64,000 bases of DNA. Source: an uncultured Clostridia bacterium. GTDB taxonomy: Bacteria > Bacillota > Clostridia > TANB77 > CAG-508. Shown here one piece after another: positions 29,582 to 37,969 of the stretch; the stretch's first letter is position 1; the number at the start of each line of letters is the position of its first letter. The notes under the pieces were generated by a model, which saw only the letters and a list, made by a program, of their open reading frames with translations, made no database searches and was not told the DNA's origin. Position numbers and translations under genes: made by a program. The stretch lies in the NCBI GenBank assembly GCA_948468225.1, contig CAOKHH010000001.1, positions 217,860 to 281,859 of the forward strand, given 5' to 3'.

Positions 29582-30909
29582 AAAAGCTATTAAACAATCT
29601 AAAAGAGAAAAACATACTAATTTTGGGATTTGGAGTTGAAGGAAAATCAACATATTCATTCATAAGAAAACATTTTCCAGAAAAGTTTATTACAATTTGT
29701 GATGAGAAGGAAGGCTATGAAAATGAACTTACACAGGATGAATATGTAAAATGTATTCATGGTAATGAATATTTAGAGCATACACAAGATTTTGACTTAA
29801 TATTTAAAACACCAGGAATTTCATTTAAAAGTATTGATATTAGTGGGTTTCAAGACAAAATTACAAGTGAGCTAGAAATGGTATTAGAATTTATAGATAT
29901 ATTTACAATAGGAATAACGGGAACAAAGGGGAAGAGTACAACAAGTTCTTTGATGTATAGTGTTTTAGAGAAAAATCATAAAAATACAATGCTTTTAGGT
30001 AATATTGGAGTGCCAATATTTGAAAAACTAGATGTTATAACAAAAGATACAATATTAGTTTTAGAGCTATCTTCACATGCTTTGCAATATATAAAAAAAT
30101 CGCCTAATATTGCGATTTTATTAAATGTTTTTGAAGAACATTTAGATCATTATAAATCATATGATGAATATATTGATGCAAAATATAAGGTATTTAAATA
30201 TCAAGATGCAAAAGATTACGCATTATATAATGTAGATAATGAAGTTATTTGTAAAAGAGAAGTACAAACAAAGGCAAATAAAATTACTATATCAATGGAA
30301 AAAAAAGAACATACAGATGTAGTTTTAAAAGGAAATGAAATATATTATAAAGAAAAATTAATATATGTAGATGATGAAAAAAGACATATATTAGGAAATC
30401 ATAATTTAAATAATATAATGTTTGTTGCAGCTGTAAGCGATATTTTAAACTTAGATTTTGAATTAACAAAACAAGCAATAGATGAGTTTATGCCATTAGA
30501 GCATAGAATGGAATATGTAGGAAAATTTAATGATATAGAATATTATAATGATTCTATTGCAACGATTCCAGAGGCTACAATAAATGCAATAGAAACTTTG
30601 AAAAATATAAATACACTAATTGTTGGAGGAAAAGATAGAGGTGTACGTCAAGGTGTACTAATTGATTATATAAATAATAGTAAAATAGAAAACGTAATAT
30701 GCTTACCTAAAACTGGAGAATATATAGCAGAAGGAATGAAAAATAAGCAAGTTTATTTAGTAGAAAATTTAAGTCAAGCTGTAAAAGTTGCAAAAGAGAA
30801 AACAAAAAAAGGCATGATTTGCTTATTATCTCCAGCAGCTTCGAGCTATGGGTACTTTAAGAATTTTAAAGAAAGAGGAAACTTATTTAAAGAATATGTA
30901 AAGGAATAA
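29575..30909 (+). CDS. murD: Mur ligase of the MurD2 type (UDP-MurNAc-L-Ala:L-Glu ligase)
   Basis: This is an ATP-dependent amino-acid ligase of peptidoglycan precursor synthesis. The 444-residue protein shows 'LGFGVEGKSTYSF' in the N-terminal domain, the ATP P-loop GTKGKS at 116-121, 'LELSSHALQ', 'NVFEEHLDHYKSYDEYIDAK', 'HNLNNIMFV' and the C-terminal 'GGKDRG'. Pairing with MurL suggests the MurD2 subtype, which adds L-Glu rather than D-Glu; that specificity is inference from the neighbour. The ATG at 29575 lies inside the end of murL. Confidence 0.88.
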   Translation: MLEKLLNNLKEKNILILGFGVEGKSTYSFIRKHFPEKFITICDEKEGYENELTQDEYVKCIHGNEYLEHTQDFDLIFKTPGISFKSIDISGFQDKITSELEMVLEFIDIFTIGITGTKGKSTTSSLMYSVLEKNHKNTMLLGNIGVPIFEKLDVITKDTILVLELSSHALQYIKKSPNIAILLNVFEEHLDHYKSYDEYIDAKYKVFKYQDAKDYALYNVDNEVICKREVQTKANKITISMEKKEHTDVVLKGNEIYYKEKLIYVDDEKRHILGNHNLNNIMFVAAVSDILNLDFELTKQAIDEFMPLEHRMEYVGKFNDIEYYNDSIATIPEATINAIETLKNINTLIVGGKDRGVRQGVLIDYINNSKIENVICLPKTGEYIAEGMKNKQVYLVENLSQAVKVAKEKTKKGMICLLSPAASSYGYFKNFKERGNLFKEYVKE

Positions 30910-30973
30910 GCAAGCATTTTTCATACGCTCCTACGATATACATTATATGGAATAAAAAAATTTTAAAAAAGTA

Positions 30974-31030
30974 TTGACAGTTGAGTAATTGTTCAACTAT
31001 AATAAAATTAGTTGAACAATTACTCAACTG
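30974..31030 (+). promoter_or_regulatory. cad promoter flanked by a perfect 20-bp inverted repeat (CadC operator)
   Basis: TTGACA (30974-30979) and TATAAT (30998-31003) are 18 bases apart. CAGTTGAGTAATTGTTCAAC (30978-30997) fills the spacer, and its exact reverse complement lies at 31011-31030, leaving 13 bases containing the -10 box. Each arm contains TTGAGTAATTGTTCAA, typical of ArsR/SmtB operators. Repressor bound here would block the polymerase. Confidence 0.85.
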
Positions 31031-31065
31031 TTTTCATATACTAAAAATATAAGGGAGGAGATATT

Positions 31066-31428
31066 TTGGAAAAAACATCGTTTGAATGTGACTGTGAAGT
31101 AGTTCATAGTGATATATTAGAACAAGTAAAAAAACAAATACCAAAAGAAAATGATATATATGATTTAGCAGATTTTTTTAAAGTGCTAGGAGATAGCACT
31201 AGAGCTAAAATCATGTGGGCACTAGATTTACACGAAATGTGTGTATGTGATTTAGCTGTATTGCTTAATATGACTAAATCTGCAATTTCTCACCAATTAA
31301 GCACATTAAAAGAAAATAACTTAGTAAAATTTAGAAGAGAAGGAAAAATGGTGTTCTATTCTTTATCTGACAATCATGTGAAGGAAATTTTTGAAAAGGG
31401 ATTTGAACACATAAAGGAGGAAAAATAA
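31066..31428 (+). CDS. cadC: ArsR/SmtB-family metal-responsive repressor (CadC type)
   Basis: This 120-residue winged-helix repressor is released from DNA by soft metals. N-terminal cysteines (FECDCEVVHSD, residues 5-15) and the helix motif 'HEMCVCDLAVLLNMTKSAIS' (about 60-79) supply the alpha3N/alpha4N site of Cd/Pb sensors such as CadC. The start is TTG at 31066 behind AGGGAGGAG. It is the first gene of a three-gene operon downstream of a strong palindromic operator, so it is probably autoregulated and induced by Cd, Zn or Pb. Confidence 0.92.
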   Translation: MEKTSFECDCEVVHSDILEQVKKQIPKENDIYDLADFFKVLGDSTRAKIMWALDLHEMCVCDLAVLLNMTKSAISHQLSTLKENNLVKFRREGKMVFYSLSDNHVKEIFEKGFEHIKEEK

Positions 31429-31430
31429 AT

Positions 31431-31643
31431 ATGAAAGTAAAATATATATTAGAAGGTTTAGATTGTGCAAATTGTGCAGCAAAAATTGAAAATGCAGTAT
31501 CAAAAATAGAAGGAGTAAAGGAAGCTACTGTTAGCTTTATGACTACAAAAATGACATTAGAAGTAGAGGCTGAGGCTATATTAGAAGAAGTAGAAAAGGT
31601 AGTAAGAAAAATTGAATCAGACGTCAATTTAAAAAGAATATAG
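31431..31643 (+). CDS. stand-alone heavy-metal-associated (HMA) domain protein
   Basis: This 70-residue ferredoxin-fold metal carrier has the motif GLDCANCAAKIE at residues 8-19 (CxxC). It starts 2 bases after cadC, with AAGGAGG overlapping the end of cadC, and is followed 11 bases later by cadA. The ATPase lacks the HMA domain usually fused at its N-terminus, so this protein probably supplies it in trans, like a metallochaperone. The family also includes CopZ, but the context favours Cd/Zn. Confidence 0.9.
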   Translation: MKVKYILEGLDCANCAAKIENAVSKIEGVKEATVSFMTTKMTLEVEAEAILEEVEKVVRKIESDVNLKRI

Positions 31644-31654
31644 GAGGAAACCCT

Positions 31655-33505
31655 ATGACTAAAAACAAAAAAGAGATAATGAAGATTACAATTAGTATTG
31701 TTTTACTTATTTTAGCAACCGTATTGAAACAAATAGGAACAACTTGGCAATTAGTATTGTATATTATAAGCTATATTATAGTAGGAAAAAGTGTAGTTAT
31801 AAAAGCCATAAAAAATATATTTAACAAACAATGGTTAGATGAAAATTTTCTTATGACAGTATCTACAATAGGTGCATTTTGTATAAAAGAATATCCAGAA
31901 GCAGTTGCTGTTATGGTGTTTTACCAAATAGGCGAATTATTTCAAAATTATGCAGTTAATAAATCTAGAAAATCAATTCAGAACTTAATGAATATTAGAC
32001 CAGATTATGCAAATGTAATAAGAAATGGAAAAATAGAAAAGGTTGACCCAGAAGAAGTTGAACTAGGGGAAATAATAGAAATAAAATCAGGAGAAAAGAT
32101 TCCATTAGATGGAATTGTTATAGAGGGAACATCAATGTTAGACACAGCTTCTCTAACAGGAGAAACTGTGCCAAGAACAGTTGGTGAAGGCAATGAAATT
32201 TTAAGTGGTTGCATAAATATAGGTGGTTTATTAAAAGTAAAAGTAACAAAGAAATTTGAAGAATCAACAGTTAGTAAAATATTAGATTTAATAGAAAATG
32301 CAACTTCAAAAAAATCTAAATCAGAAAATTTTATAACTAAATTTGCCAAATACTATACACCAATAGTGGTTGGATTAGCTTTATTACTAGCAATAATACC
32401 TCCTATTGTATTACAAGATTCATCATTTAGCATGTGGCTTTCAAGAGCATTAACATTTCTAGTAATATCATGTCCTTGTGCCTTAGTAATATCTGTTCCT
32501 CTAAGTTTTTTTGGAGGAATAGGAGGAGCATCTAAAAAAGGTATTCTAGTAAAGGGTAGCAATTATTTAGAGGTACTTTCAAAGGTAGATACAATAGTAA
32601 TGGATAAAACAGGAACAATTACAAAGGGAGTTTTTAAAGTTCAAAAAATTTGTCCTAAAAATATAAGCGAAGAAGAACTATTAAAATTAACAGTACATGC
32701 AGAATACAACTCAAATCATCCAATATCAATCTCTTTAAAAGATATATATAAAGATGCAATAGATACATCTAAAATACAAAATGTAGAGGAATTGACAGGC
32801 TTGGGAGTAAAGGCAACAGTTTTCGAAAAGAATGTGTTAGTTGGCAATGCAAAACTAATGAATAAATATAGTGTACAATTTGAAGAAGTAAATGAAATTG
32901 GTACTATATTGTATGTGGCAATAGAAAATGAATATGTTGGATATATTTTAATTGCGGATGAGCTAAAAGAAGAGATTGGGAATTCTATATATACAATGAA
33001 ACAAATTGGAATAAGCAAAACTGTAATGTTAACAGGAGATAAAAGAAATATAGGAGAAGAAATTGCAAAATCTGTAAAGATTGATGAAGTATATACTGAG
33101 CTATTGCCAACAGATAAATTCGAAATATTGGAGAAGATTATAAATAAAGAAGAAAATGGAAAAAAAGTTGCATTTGTAGGTGATGGAATAAATGATGCGC
33201 CATCTCTTGCAAGGGCTGATGTTGGGATTGCTATGGGTGGAATTGGTAGTGATGCTGCTATTGAAGCGGCAGATGTAATAATTATGACAGATGAAATATC
33301 AAAAATAATAGATGCGATACACATATCTAAAAAGACTTTAAAAATAGTAAAACAAAATATAATATTTGCACTAGGAGTAAAAGTATTAGTATTGATATTG
33401 GGAGCATTAGGAATATCAGGAATGTGGGAGGCTGTATTTGCAGATGTTGGAGTATCTGTAATAGCAATTTTAAATGCAATGAGAACTATGAGATTAAAAA
33501 AGTAA
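31655..33505 (+). CDS. cadA: Cd(II)/Zn(II)/Pb(II) P1B-type ATPase
   Basis: CadA pumps divalent soft metals out of the cell. The 616-residue protein shows the metal-channel motif SCPCAL (about 271-276), the phosphorylation site DKTGT (about 316-320), 'TGET' in the actuator domain and 'GDGINDAP' (about 508-515). It starts directly with membrane helices; no N-terminal HMA domain is present because that is a separate upstream gene. The ATG at 31655 follows AGGAGG. It is the third gene of the CadC-controlled operon. Confidence 0.94.
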   Translation: MTKNKKEIMKITISIVLLILATVLKQIGTTWQLVLYIISYIIVGKSVVIKAIKNIFNKQWLDENFLMTVSTIGAFCIKEYPEAVAVMVFYQIGELFQNYAVNKSRKSIQNLMNIRPDYANVIRNGKIEKVDPEEVELGEIIEIKSGEKIPLDGIVIEGTSMLDTASLTGETVPRTVGEGNEILSGCINIGGLLKVKVTKKFEESTVSKILDLIENATSKKSKSENFITKFAKYYTPIVVGLALLLAIIPPIVLQDSSFSMWLSRALTFLVISCPCALVISVPLSFFGGIGGASKKGILVKGSNYLEVLSKVDTIVMDKTGTITKGVFKVQKICPKNISEEELLKLTVHAEYNSNHPISISLKDIYKDAIDTSKIQNVEELTGLGVKATVFEKNVLVGNAKLMNKYSVQFEEVNEIGTILYVAIENEYVGYILIADELKEEIGNSIYTMKQIGISKTVMLTGDKRNIGEEIAKSVKIDEVYTELLPTDKFEILEKIINKEENGKKVAFVGDGINDAPSLARADVGIAMGGIGSDAAIEAADVIIMTDEISKIIDAIHISKKTLKIVKQNIIFALGVKVLVLILGALGISGMWEAVFADVGVSVIAILNAMRTMRLKK

Positions 33506-33507
33506 AA

Positions 33508-33526
33508 CTCCCTGCAATGCAGGGAG
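33508..33526 (-). terminator. hairpin CTCCCTGCAATGCAGGGAG
   Basis: A perfect 8-bp GC-rich stem between convergent cadA and the small minus-strand gene. On the minus strand it is followed by TTTTACTTTTTT, so it best serves the minus-strand gene but may stop both. Confidence 0.7.
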
Positions 33527-33552
33527 AACAGAAGAACTGTTTTTGGTTTGGC

Positions 33553-33792
33553 TTAAGTTTCCGAAAAAGCGAGCTGTATAACGCCAGCAGAGTTCTTGCT
33601 GACTATAACGGTTAAGAAGTGCTCCTTAGAATACTTGGAAGGAACCTGCCAATGGTCAGCATTTTTGACATTGTCGATGACATGTCCCATGCTGAAGACA
33701 CGATATTTTTCGATATCAATGTCCTCTAAAGGCGCTTGGCACAGAATAAGACGTGTTACCAACTCTTTCGGGAAAATCGATTTTTCAGCCAT
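33553..33792 (-). CDS. 79-residue protein of unknown function with GC-richer codons
   Basis: The ATG at 33792 is behind an excellent AAAGGAGGAC site. The product (MAEKSIFPKELVTRLILC...) is soluble, and I do not recognise it. Codon use (CTG, CGT, GTC, AAC, GAC, ATC) is clearly more GC-rich than that of its neighbours. It stands alone between convergent cadA and the divergent por operon, with its own terminator, like the genes at 37501, 51397, 54576 and 60027. This suggests recent acquisition. Confidence 0.7.
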   Translation of the reverse strand: MAEKSIFPKELVTRLILCQAPLEDIDIEKYRVFSMGHVIDNVKNADHWQVPSKYSKEHFLTVIVSKNSAGVIQLAFSET

Positions 33793-33992
33793 AATTGTCC
33801 TCCTTTTAATAAAGAAAAGCTAAAGTAGTCACGAGTCCTTAAAGGAAGCTCGTAGTAAGTATGCGAATAGCATATCTAATAATTATTATACCATAATTTA
33901 CATAAACAGGCAATATTTTTATTGCCTGTTTTCGACCACTTGGTATATTGACATTGCCTAAAAATAGCAATATACTATATACGCATATAATT

Positions 33993-34043
33993 GTAGGGCA
34001 CCGCTTGTTGGAATACCCGTAAGGGTGTGACAGCACTATGCCC
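33993..34043 (+). repeat. REP of the GGGCACCG...GTGCCC family
   Basis: GTAGGGCACCGCTTGTTGG to CAGCACTATGCCC, upstream of porG; its arms are slightly diverged from the copies flanking the RAYT gene. Confidence 0.75.
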
Positions 34044-34068
34044 AATAAATAGATAAGGAGGAAAAATA

Positions 34069-34650
34069 ATGGAAAACCTAATAGAAATTAGATGGCATGG
34101 AAGAGGTGGACAGGGTGCAAAAACAGCTTCGTTATTACTTGCAGATGCTGCGTTTAACACAGGAAAATATATTCAAGGATTTCCCGAATATGGTCCAGAA
34201 AGAATGGGAGCACCAATAACAGCATATAACAGAATAAGCAATAGTCCAATTACAGTGCATAGCAATATATATGAACCAGATTATGTAGTAGTTGTAGATG
34301 ATACACTACTAGAATCAGTAAATGTTACAGCAGGATTAAAAACTACGGGAGCAATAATTATAAATACAACAAAAGATGAAGCATATTTAAAAAATGTTTT
34401 AAAAGGATATAATGGAAAAATATTTACAATAGATGCAAGAAAAGTATCTATGGAAACTTTAGGAAAATATTTTCCTAATACTCCAATGCTTGCAGCAGTT
34501 GTAAAGGTAAGTGAAGTTATGACAGAAGAAGACTTTTTAAATGATATGATAGGTTCATTTAAACACAAATTCGCAAAAAAACCAGAAGTAATTGAAGGAA
34601 ATATGAAGGCATTAGAGTTGTCATTAAAAGAGGTTAAGCAAATAATGTAG
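34069..34650 (+). CDS. porG: pyruvate:ferredoxin oxidoreductase, gamma subunit
   Basis: The gamma subunit of the four-subunit 2-oxoacid:ferredoxin oxidoreductase, which converts pyruvate and CoA to acetyl-CoA, CO2 and reduced ferredoxin. The 193-residue protein has the POR_gamma start 'IRWHGRGGQGAKTASLLLADA' and 'FPEYGPERMGAPITAYNRIS' (about residues 6-55). AAGGAGG precedes the ATG at 34069. Order gamma-delta-alpha-beta is the usual por order. The substrate could be another 2-oxoacid, but the beta subunit looks like pyruvate type. Confidence 0.93.
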   Translation: MENLIEIRWHGRGGQGAKTASLLLADAAFNTGKYIQGFPEYGPERMGAPITAYNRISNSPITVHSNIYEPDYVVVVDDTLLESVNVTAGLKTTGAIIINTTKDEAYLKNVLKGYNGKIFTIDARKVSMETLGKYFPNTPMLAAVVKVSEVMTEEDFLNDMIGSFKHKFAKKPEVIEGNMKALELSLKEVKQIM

Positions 34651-34699
34651 GGGCACCGTTTGCCGGGAATACCCCATAGGTTACGACACCACTGTGCCC
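34647..34699 (+). repeat. REP of the GGGCACCG...GTGCCC family, overlapping the porG stop
   Basis: The element begins within the stop codon of porG (TAG of GTAGGGG) and ends shortly before the AAGGAGG of porD. The stop codon is therefore supplied by the repeat. Confidence 0.8.
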
Positions 34700-34729
34700 A
34701 TAACAAATTCAATAAGGAGGAAACAAAAA

Positions 34730-35014
34730 ATGGCTGAGATAAATGCAAAAACGCCTTGGCAAGATTTAACCATAGGTGGAAATATATATGAAGCTGGAAA
34801 TGCAAGAGATTTTAAAACAGGAGATTGGAGAAGCGTAAAACCAATATATTTATCTGAAAAATGTAAACAATGTGGGTTATGTTTTCCAGTTTGCCCAGAT
34901 GACGCAATACCAGTAAATAAAGAACAAAAAAGAGAAGATTTTAATTATGATATGTGTAAAGGTTGCGGGGTATGTGCAAAGGTATGCCCATTTGGAGCAA
35001 TCGAAATGAAATAG
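34730..35014 (+). CDS. porD: pyruvate:ferredoxin oxidoreductase, delta (ferredoxin-like) subunit
   Basis: This small electron-transfer subunit has two [4Fe-4S] clusters. In 94 residues two motifs are complete: CKQCGLCFPVCPDDAIPV (about 45-62) and CKGCGVCAKVCPFGAIEM (about 76-93). The ATG at 34730 follows AAGGAGG. It receives electrons within the complex and passes them to free ferredoxin. A 144-base inverted-repeat element separates it from porA. Confidence 0.95.
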   Translation: MAEINAKTPWQDLTIGGNIYEAGNARDFKTGDWRSVKPIYLSEKCKQCGLCFPVCPDDAIPVNKEQKREDFNYDMCKGCGVCAKVCPFGAIEMK

Positions 35015-35028
35015 ATTTATTCTTATCA

Positions 35029-35172
35029 AGCAAAATATAAAACAAAAAATCTGCCACACCCTTAAACGCGGTGTAATATGAAAATATAATAAATTACTAC
35101 TACGAGAATATGGCTATCTATTGTTTAACCTACCAGAAGGCGGGTGTTCGATTTTTTGTTTTATATTTTGCT
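35029..35172 (+). other. 144-base element with perfect 23-bp inverted repeat inside the por operon
   Basis: AGCAAAATATAAAACAAAA... at 35029-35051 and its exact complement at 35150-35172 bracket 98 bases that include a smaller pairing (CACACCC with GGGTGTT). There is no frame of note. It could be a small non-autonomous mobile element or a structured RNA that sets subunit ratios or processing between porD and porA. Confidence 0.6.
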
Positions 35173-35215
35173 GATATATAATAAATTTATTTAAAATTTG
35201 AAAGGAGAAATAAAA

Positions 35216-36398
35216 ATGTCAATAAGAGAACGTTTAAGTGGAAATGAAGCAGCAGCAATAGCTATGAAACAAATTAACCCAGATGTAGTAGCTGCATTTC
35301 CAATAACACCATCAACAGAAATACCACAATATTTTTCAAGTTTTGTAAGTAATGGAGCAGTAGATACAGAATTTGTAGCAGTAGAAAGCGAACATAGTGC
35401 AATGAGTGCTTGTATAGGAGCAGAAGCAGCAGGAGCAAGAGCAATGACAGCGACTTCATCAAATGGTTTATCTTTAATGTGGGAAATGGTATATATAGCT
35501 TCAAGTTTGAGATTACCAATAGTAATGTCATTGGTAAATAGAGCAGTATCAGGTCCATTAAATATACACAACGACCATTCAGATGCAATGGGGGTTAGAG
35601 ATTCAGGTTGGATACAATTATTTTCAGAAAATAACCAAGAGGCATATGATAATTTAGTTATGGCACATAGAATAGCTGAGCATAAAGATGTTTTATTACC
35701 ACTAATGGTATGTCAAGATGGATTTATAACATCACACTCAATAGAAAATATTGAATTGATAGAAGACGATTTAGTAAAAGAATTTGTAGGAACATATAAA
35801 CCAGAACATTACTTGCTAAATGATAAAGAACCTATGGCGGTACGGACCTTTAGACTTACAAGCATATTTATTTGAACATAAAAGACAACAGTCTGAAGCT
35901 ATGAAAAATGCTAAAAAGGTTATATTAGAAGTTTCAAAAGAATTTGAAAAAATGACAGGAAGAAAATATGGTTTCTTTGAAGAATATAAATTAGAAGATG
36001 CAGAAATTGCAATAGTTTGTATGAACTCAACAGCTGGAACTACAAAATATACAGTAGACAAATTAAGAGAAAAGGGAGTTAAAGCTGGATTATTAAAAAT
36101 AAGAATGTTCAGACCTTTCCCAGCAGAAGAAGTTGCAAAAGCATTATCACACTTAAAGGCAATTGCAGTATTAGATAAGGCAGATTCTTTAAATGCAGTA
36201 GGAGGAGCATTATTCCAAGATGTAGTATCTGGTATGTATGTATCAAACGTACATGTACCAACTGTAAATTATGTATATGGTATAGGCGGAAGAGATACAA
36301 AATCAGATGATATAGAAAAAGTGTACAATGACTTAAGTGAAATTGTAAAAACTAAAGATATAGGAAATCCTTACAGATATCTAGGAGTAAGAGAATAA
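35216..36398 (+). CDS. porA: pyruvate:ferredoxin oxidoreductase, alpha subunit; frame broken at a CGG codon
   Basis: The alpha subunit of the complex. The N-terminal half has 'GNEAAAIAMKQINPDVVAAFPITPSTEI' and 'ESEHSAMSACIGAEAAGARA' (POR_N). The frame is interrupted after 'KEPMAV' by an in-frame CGG at 35843 and stops ten codons on. Skipping the C gives 'AVGPLDLQAYLFEHKRQQ' and the complete second half (PFOR domain II, 'GLLKIRMFRPFPAEEVAKAL'). The joined length of about 393 residues is normal. The ATG at 35216 follows AAAGGAG. An inactive porA would be unlikely in an otherwise intact operon. Confidence 0.9.
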
Positions 36399-36405
36399 TA
36401 AAAAT

Positions 36406-36457
36406 GTAGGGGCACCGTTTGTGGGAATACCTGTTAGGTTATGACACCACTGTGCCC
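36406..36457 (+). repeat. REP of the GGGCACCG...GTGCCC family between porA and porB
   Basis: GTAGGGGCACCGTTTGTGGG to CACCACTGTGCCC, ending about 10 bases before the GGGG-type SD of porB. It is the third copy associated with the por operon. Confidence 0.8.
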
Positions 36458-36478
36458 ATTTGAAAGGGGAAAAATAAA

Positions 36479-37432
36479 ATGGCATATAATCATAAAGAAA
36501 TAATTGCAAACCGTCCATCTAGGTTTACATCAGGACACAGAATGTGTGCAGGATGTGGTGCACCGCCAGTAGCAAGAATGATATTAAGAGCATTAAAACC
36601 AGAAGACCATGCAGTAATAACAGGTGCTACAGGTTGTATGGAGGTTTCAACATTTATATATCCATATTCAGCTTGGACAGATTCATTTATACACACCGCT
36701 TTTGAATGTGCAGGGGCAACTTGTTCAGGAGTTGAAGCTGCATATAAATCAATGAAAGCACAAGGGAAATTACCAGAAGATAAAGATACAAAGTTCATAG
36801 CTTTTGGTGGAGATGGTGGAACTTACGATATAGGAATTCAAAGTTTATCTGGTGCAATGGAGAGAGGACATGATATGGTATATGTATGTTACGATAATGG
36901 AGCATACATGAATACAGGTATTCAAAGGTCTTCTGCAACACCTAAATTTGCAGATACAACAACAACACCAGCAGGAACTAAGTTACCCGGAAAAATGCAA
37001 TCAAGAAAAGATTTAACTTTAATAATGGCAAATCATCATTTACCATATGTTGCTCAAACAGCTGCAATAATGAATTTCAAAGACTTATATGAAAAATCTG
37101 AAAAAGCAATATATACAAAAGGGGCATGTTTCTTAAATGTATTAGCACCTTGCCCAAGAGGATGGGGATACCCAACTGAAATGTTAATGGAAATAAATAA
37201 ACTTGCAGTTGAAACTTGCTATTGGCCATTATATGAAGTTGAAAACGGAAGATATAAAATAACATATAAACCATCAAAGAAATTGCCAATAGAAGAATTC
37301 TTAAAACCACAAAAAAGATTTAAACATATGTTTAAAGAGGGTAATGAATGGATGATAGAAGAATTCCAAAAAGAAGTAGATGCAAGATGGGAAGAATTAT
37401 TAAGATTAGAAGAAATAACAAATAGAGATTAG
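36479..37432 (+). CDS. porB: pyruvate:ferredoxin oxidoreductase, beta subunit (TPP-binding)
   Basis: The catalytic, thiamine-diphosphate-binding subunit. The 317-residue protein shows the Cys motif 'GHRMCAGCGAPPVAR' (about residues 20-34), the TPP/Mg motif 'FGGDGGTYDIGIQSLSGAME' (about 104-123) and 'YDNGAYMNTGIQRS', the pyruvate-type beta signature. The conserved cluster-ligand cysteines are present. The ATG at 36479 follows AAAGGGG. It is the last gene of the operon, followed by a GC-rich terminator. Confidence 0.95.
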   Translation: MAYNHKEIIANRPSRFTSGHRMCAGCGAPPVARMILRALKPEDHAVITGATGCMEVSTFIYPYSAWTDSFIHTAFECAGATCSGVEAAYKSMKAQGKLPEDKDTKFIAFGGDGGTYDIGIQSLSGAMERGHDMVYVCYDNGAYMNTGIQRSSATPKFADTTTTPAGTKLPGKMQSRKDLTLIMANHHLPYVAQTAAIMNFKDLYEKSEKAIYTKGACFLNVLAPCPRGWGYPTEMLMEINKLAVETCYWPLYEVENGRYKITYKPSKKLPIEEFLKPQKRFKHMFKEGNEWMIEEFQKEVDARWEELLRLEEITNRD

Positions 37433-37444
37433 AAACTAAAAAGC

Positions 37445-37476
37445 AAAAGCGCCGACTCAGTAAGAGCTGGCGTTTT
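37445..37476 (+). terminator. terminator of the por operon
   Basis: AAAAGCGCCGACTC pairs with GAGCTGGCGTTTT (one mismatch) and runs into TTTTGTTTT. Confidence 0.85.
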
Positions 37477-37500
37477 GTTTTAACTTGAAAAGAGAAAGAT

Positions 37501-37815
37501 TTAAGCCAAATACTCGCGAATTAAATCACAAAGAATGTTGTTTTTAATGCAGTAACGTAAAGCAAGAAGTGACTCTTTTACAAAAGGATCCTCTTTATTA
37601 ACGTATTGAATTAAACTGTAGAACGAGTTTAAATAATACAGTTGACCATTTAAAAGTAAGCCTTTTATCAAGAGATCGACTTCTTTGTCTTCATCGCAAA
37701 CCAGCCGAAAATCCTCATCGTGAAGTGAAATCGCGAAAATTTTGCGAGTTTTCTTGGATACATAAATATACCCACTAGGTGACAGCTTAAACTTTTCAAA
37801 GTTACGAATGTTCAT
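37501..37815 (-). CDS. 104-residue protein of unknown function with GC-richer codons
   Basis: The ATG at 37815 has an AGGAGG site. The soluble product begins MNIRNFEKFKLSPSGYIYVS, and I do not recognise it. Codon use (CTG, CGC, CGT, GAC, TCG) is unlike that of its neighbours, and it contains an in-frame CGG (first base 37707, in 'DFRLVC') that must be read as Arg to keep the frame. It is monocistronic, facing the por terminator. It is probably a recent acquisition from an organism with standard Arg codon use. Confidence 0.7.
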   Translation of the reverse strand: MNIRNFEKFKLSPSGYIYVSKKTRKIFAISLHDEDFRLVCDEDKEVDLLIKGLLLNGQLYYLNSFYSLIQYVNKEDPFVKESLLALRYCIKNNILCDLIREYLA

Positions 37816-37969
37816 AAGAACCTCCTATGTTGTTTTAGTAAGTCCAAAGTGAAAAGACTTACATTGGCCAAAAGTTATAATGTAATTATATCAAAACAAA
37901 CATATTATGTCAAACTTAAATAATTTAATAATCTGTACAAATATAGCATAATTTGTCGAGAAAAACTGT

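Noticed and set aside
32716..33324. 202-residue minus-strand frame opposite cadA
   Set aside because: Lies fully inside a certain gene, Ser/Ile/Phe-rich shadow composition, no SD.
35029..35172. Simple terminator between porD and porA
   Set aside because: The arms are 98 bases apart and there is no adjacent T tract in a suitable position; porA has no separate obvious promoter, so full termination there would not fit an operon.
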